Assembly (NCBI GenBank): GCA_035610365.1
Contig: CM069436.1
Location: 10,592,937 to 10,656,936, forward strand
Origin: Aquatica leii
Lineage: Eukaryota; Arthropoda; Insecta; Coleoptera; Lampyridae
DNA: 64,000 bases
Reading direction: 5' to 3'
The notes under the pieces are model-generated. The model ran no database searches. It worked only from the letters and a program-made list of their open reading frames with translations, and had not been told where the DNA came from. Below, piece after piece: positions 62,216 through 64,000 of this stretch (within the stretch, counting starts at the first letter, position 1; each line of letters opens with the position of its first letter). The position numbers and the translations under genes are program-made.

Positions 62216-63200
62216 TGAAAGGTAATTCGACTATTATTTATTAAAATAAATGTTTCTGTTTTTTATTAAAATGTGTATACGTCCTTTTACAATAAAACTA
62301 AAAGTTGAAATTTGTTTGTGCTGTTAGATGTATTCGACTAATTCGCTTCTATTGAGTTACGACATATATAGATACCGTAAAGCTGTAGTTACTCGTATAT
62401 TTCAGTGTTAAAATAACTACTGTTATTACATCTGTTATATTCAAATTAGTTTTTTATAACTAAAGTTAATTATCTACTATAAGAGATAATTACTTCTTTA
62501 CAAACGTTTATTTCTTTTATTTTTTAAAGTAATACTTAATTTAGTGCTTTTTGATGTTGTTTCTAGAAAATTAACTAAAGATAAAATAAATCGTAAAACG
62601 AATAGTATTGTTTTTATTGCCTCTAGAAAGAATTAACAATTAAACGAACACAATACCCAAAGTAAATAATACATAATGATTAGTATTTTTGTTACTACAC
62701 TGTGATGGTTGTTTTTCATTATATTATGTACAGTATAATATAGTTTTGCCTGTTGTATAGACAACTTGATCTACTGAGTAATATTTATACTGTACTAGCA
62801 TTTTACGATTGATACATATTAATATTTTATTTTAAAAAAATGTCTTCCAATTAACTTCGCATTACTCTACTCTAACTGTCCTCACGTTCGTTTCGTTCTG
62901 CTGCTTGAATCTGAATTAACTATGCATCTACAAATCGATTAGTCCCAAAGCGCGATTATACCAAAAGCGTTCGATTTAATTTTGCTACTCAACTATTGCT
63001 GCTACTAAATTAGTCTTATACTTTTATACTTAAAACAAAAAAAAAACAGTAACTTACTCCAATAAATAGAATTTTGTGTAAATACTTAAAAGCGCCACTC
63101 GTATTCAAATTGACCCTTCCTATAATTTAACAGTTTAAAGTCGAAAATAAACTTTATTTTGAAAAATACATTTATTGAGGATTTATTACAAAAATTATAT
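62216..63200. other. AT-rich spacer, no gene
   Basis: No coding frame or repeat recognised. Confidence 0.45.
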
Positions 63201-63221
63201 AATAAAGCGGTCGTTGAACAT

Positions 63222-63243
63222 AGTGTTACGAGAATTTTCTCGT
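63222..63243. repeat. Short perfect-arm palindrome
   Basis: GTTACGAGAA, two bases, TTCTCGTAAC. The motif may be an LTR terminus or a binding site. Its role is unknown. Confidence 0.7.
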
Positions 63244-63339
63244 AACGTAAATTGTGACGCCTAGCTCAATTGATTCGATGATTGGGTCGTAAGCTTCGTG
63301 GTGCTAAATTATAAACTAAATTTAAAAAGGCGCCAAAAT

Positions 63340-64000
63340 GGTGAAAGATTAGGATGGAAGATACCGCTTAAATCTACCGAAAGCTGTAAGAGAACAAATG
63401 ATAGAACAGAAATTGTAACAAAAAGTATATTTATTTTATAACAGACAGAAAATTTTGTATAGAAGAAAAGACAAATTTACATAGGTGCGATTAAGCGCTA
63501 GTAAGTAGGTCAATATCACAGACTATAGCGGTTGACATAAGCCCCTTTCGGTTAGGCAACACGTCGTACAACAAATTAAACTTGTCAGCTTAACTTTTAC
63601 ATTTTGAAAAGAAATAAATTTACATTTGTATAACGTAGTTTTTATTACACGTTATTTATTGTAATTAATAATATAAATGTTATTGAAATAATACACAATC
63701 CATGTTACAAATTTAAACTTACGGTAACCACAAAATGATAATCACGCGTTACCTTCTTACATTCGCGCCATCATATCCTCTTATCCCTCGACTACTGTTG
63801 ATGTTGTCAACTCTGATCGGGATTTTATGTACAGGATGGTTATACTCCCCCTCAGGTTGTCGTTAAGCGCCCTCGCACGACAATATGTTGGAAAAACTGT
63901 TGCTAATAGTCACTGCGTAGTTTTCTTTTTCGAACGTCCTCGACGTCTTTTTGGATGTACTGCGGTAGAAATTTGAGATCAGCCTTGGTAAAAAAACGTA
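63340..64000 (-). mobile_element. Edge of an LTR retrotransposon (end of ORF, polypurine tract, LTR)
   Basis: Minus strand: protein-like text near 63990-63870 (FTKADLKFLPQYIQKDVEDV, RKRKLRSDY, QHIVVRGRLTTT), then the purine tract CCTGAGGGGGAG at about 63862-63851, which is how many LTR elements prime plus-strand DNA. About 500 bp of AT-rich sequence follow, then TTTGGCGCC near 63342, a primer-binding-site-like string. Having both signals on one side is odd and the LTR ends were not confirmed. The superfamily is not determined. Confidence 0.4.

Noticed and set aside
1-64000. A novel cooperating gene system, defence island or biosynthetic cluster
   Set aside because: Apart from the MCO gene and one small ORF, nearly all coding signals are decayed mobile elements of separate origin. 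No adjacent intact genes suggest a shared pathway.

Overview
The window is eukaryotic nuclear DNA, almost certainly from an insect. It is very AT-rich, has GT-AG introns and no operon structure, and carries a dense, decayed load of transposable elements (BEL/Pao, Gypsy, several LINE clades, Penelope-like, Tc1/mariner, MULE). The one recognisable large host gene is an insect laccase-type multicopper oxidase. I see no prokaryotic genes, CRISPR array, tRNA or rRNA.

Host genes. (1) A multicopper-oxidase-like gene lies on the minus strand. Four phase-compatible exons can be joined: signal-peptide exon 48340-48433, 22521-22620, 21482-22470 and 12202-12426. The introns are about 25.7 kb, 50 bp and 9.1 kb, and the C-terminal exons were not found and probably lie left of position 1. 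A type-3 copper histidine of the HWHG motif is replaced by Arg, so it may be an oxidase-related, non-catalytic paralogue. (2) A small 89-codon ORF on the minus strand (56064 to 53649) is split by a 2.1-kb MULE whose 9-bp target duplication can be read once to give an uninterrupted frame.

Layout. 0.5-5.0 kb: decayed BEL/Pao element (+), itself split by a Tc1/mariner copy (2635-3720). 7.0-10.2 kb: a Penelope-like RT scrap, then a truncated I/Jockey-type LINE (+). 12.7-15.7 kb: relic of an uncharacterised transposon-like family (+), beside MCO exon 4. 16.4-20.8 kb: a MITE and a purine-rich-strand LINE (+), inside MCO intron 3. 24.0-29.8 kb: two more fragments of that LINE, one split by a nested insertion with a 195-bp-arm palindrome. 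31.0-34.3 kb: a complete but dead 3.2-kb Tc1-type transposon with long inverted ends and subterminal repeats. 37.0-37.4 kb: an 89-bp inverted-repeat pair. 39.5-41.9 kb: CR1-like LINE (-). 42.6-44.4 kb: RTE-like LINE (+) split by a Gypsy-type LTR. 44.6-47.8 kb: relic of a multicopy protein family (-) with a Penelope-like piece inside it. 49.8-51.3 kb: Penelope-like element (-). 53.1-56.1 kb: R3H-like scrap, then the MULE inside the small ORF. 57.6-62.2 kb: BEL and Gypsy fragments (-). 63.3-64.0 kb: edge of another LTR element.

There is no evidence of a cooperating gene cluster. The window is mostly a record of nested insertions into the introns of one long gene and into the DNA around it. Clade names for relics come from motifs I recognise by eye; no database search was run.
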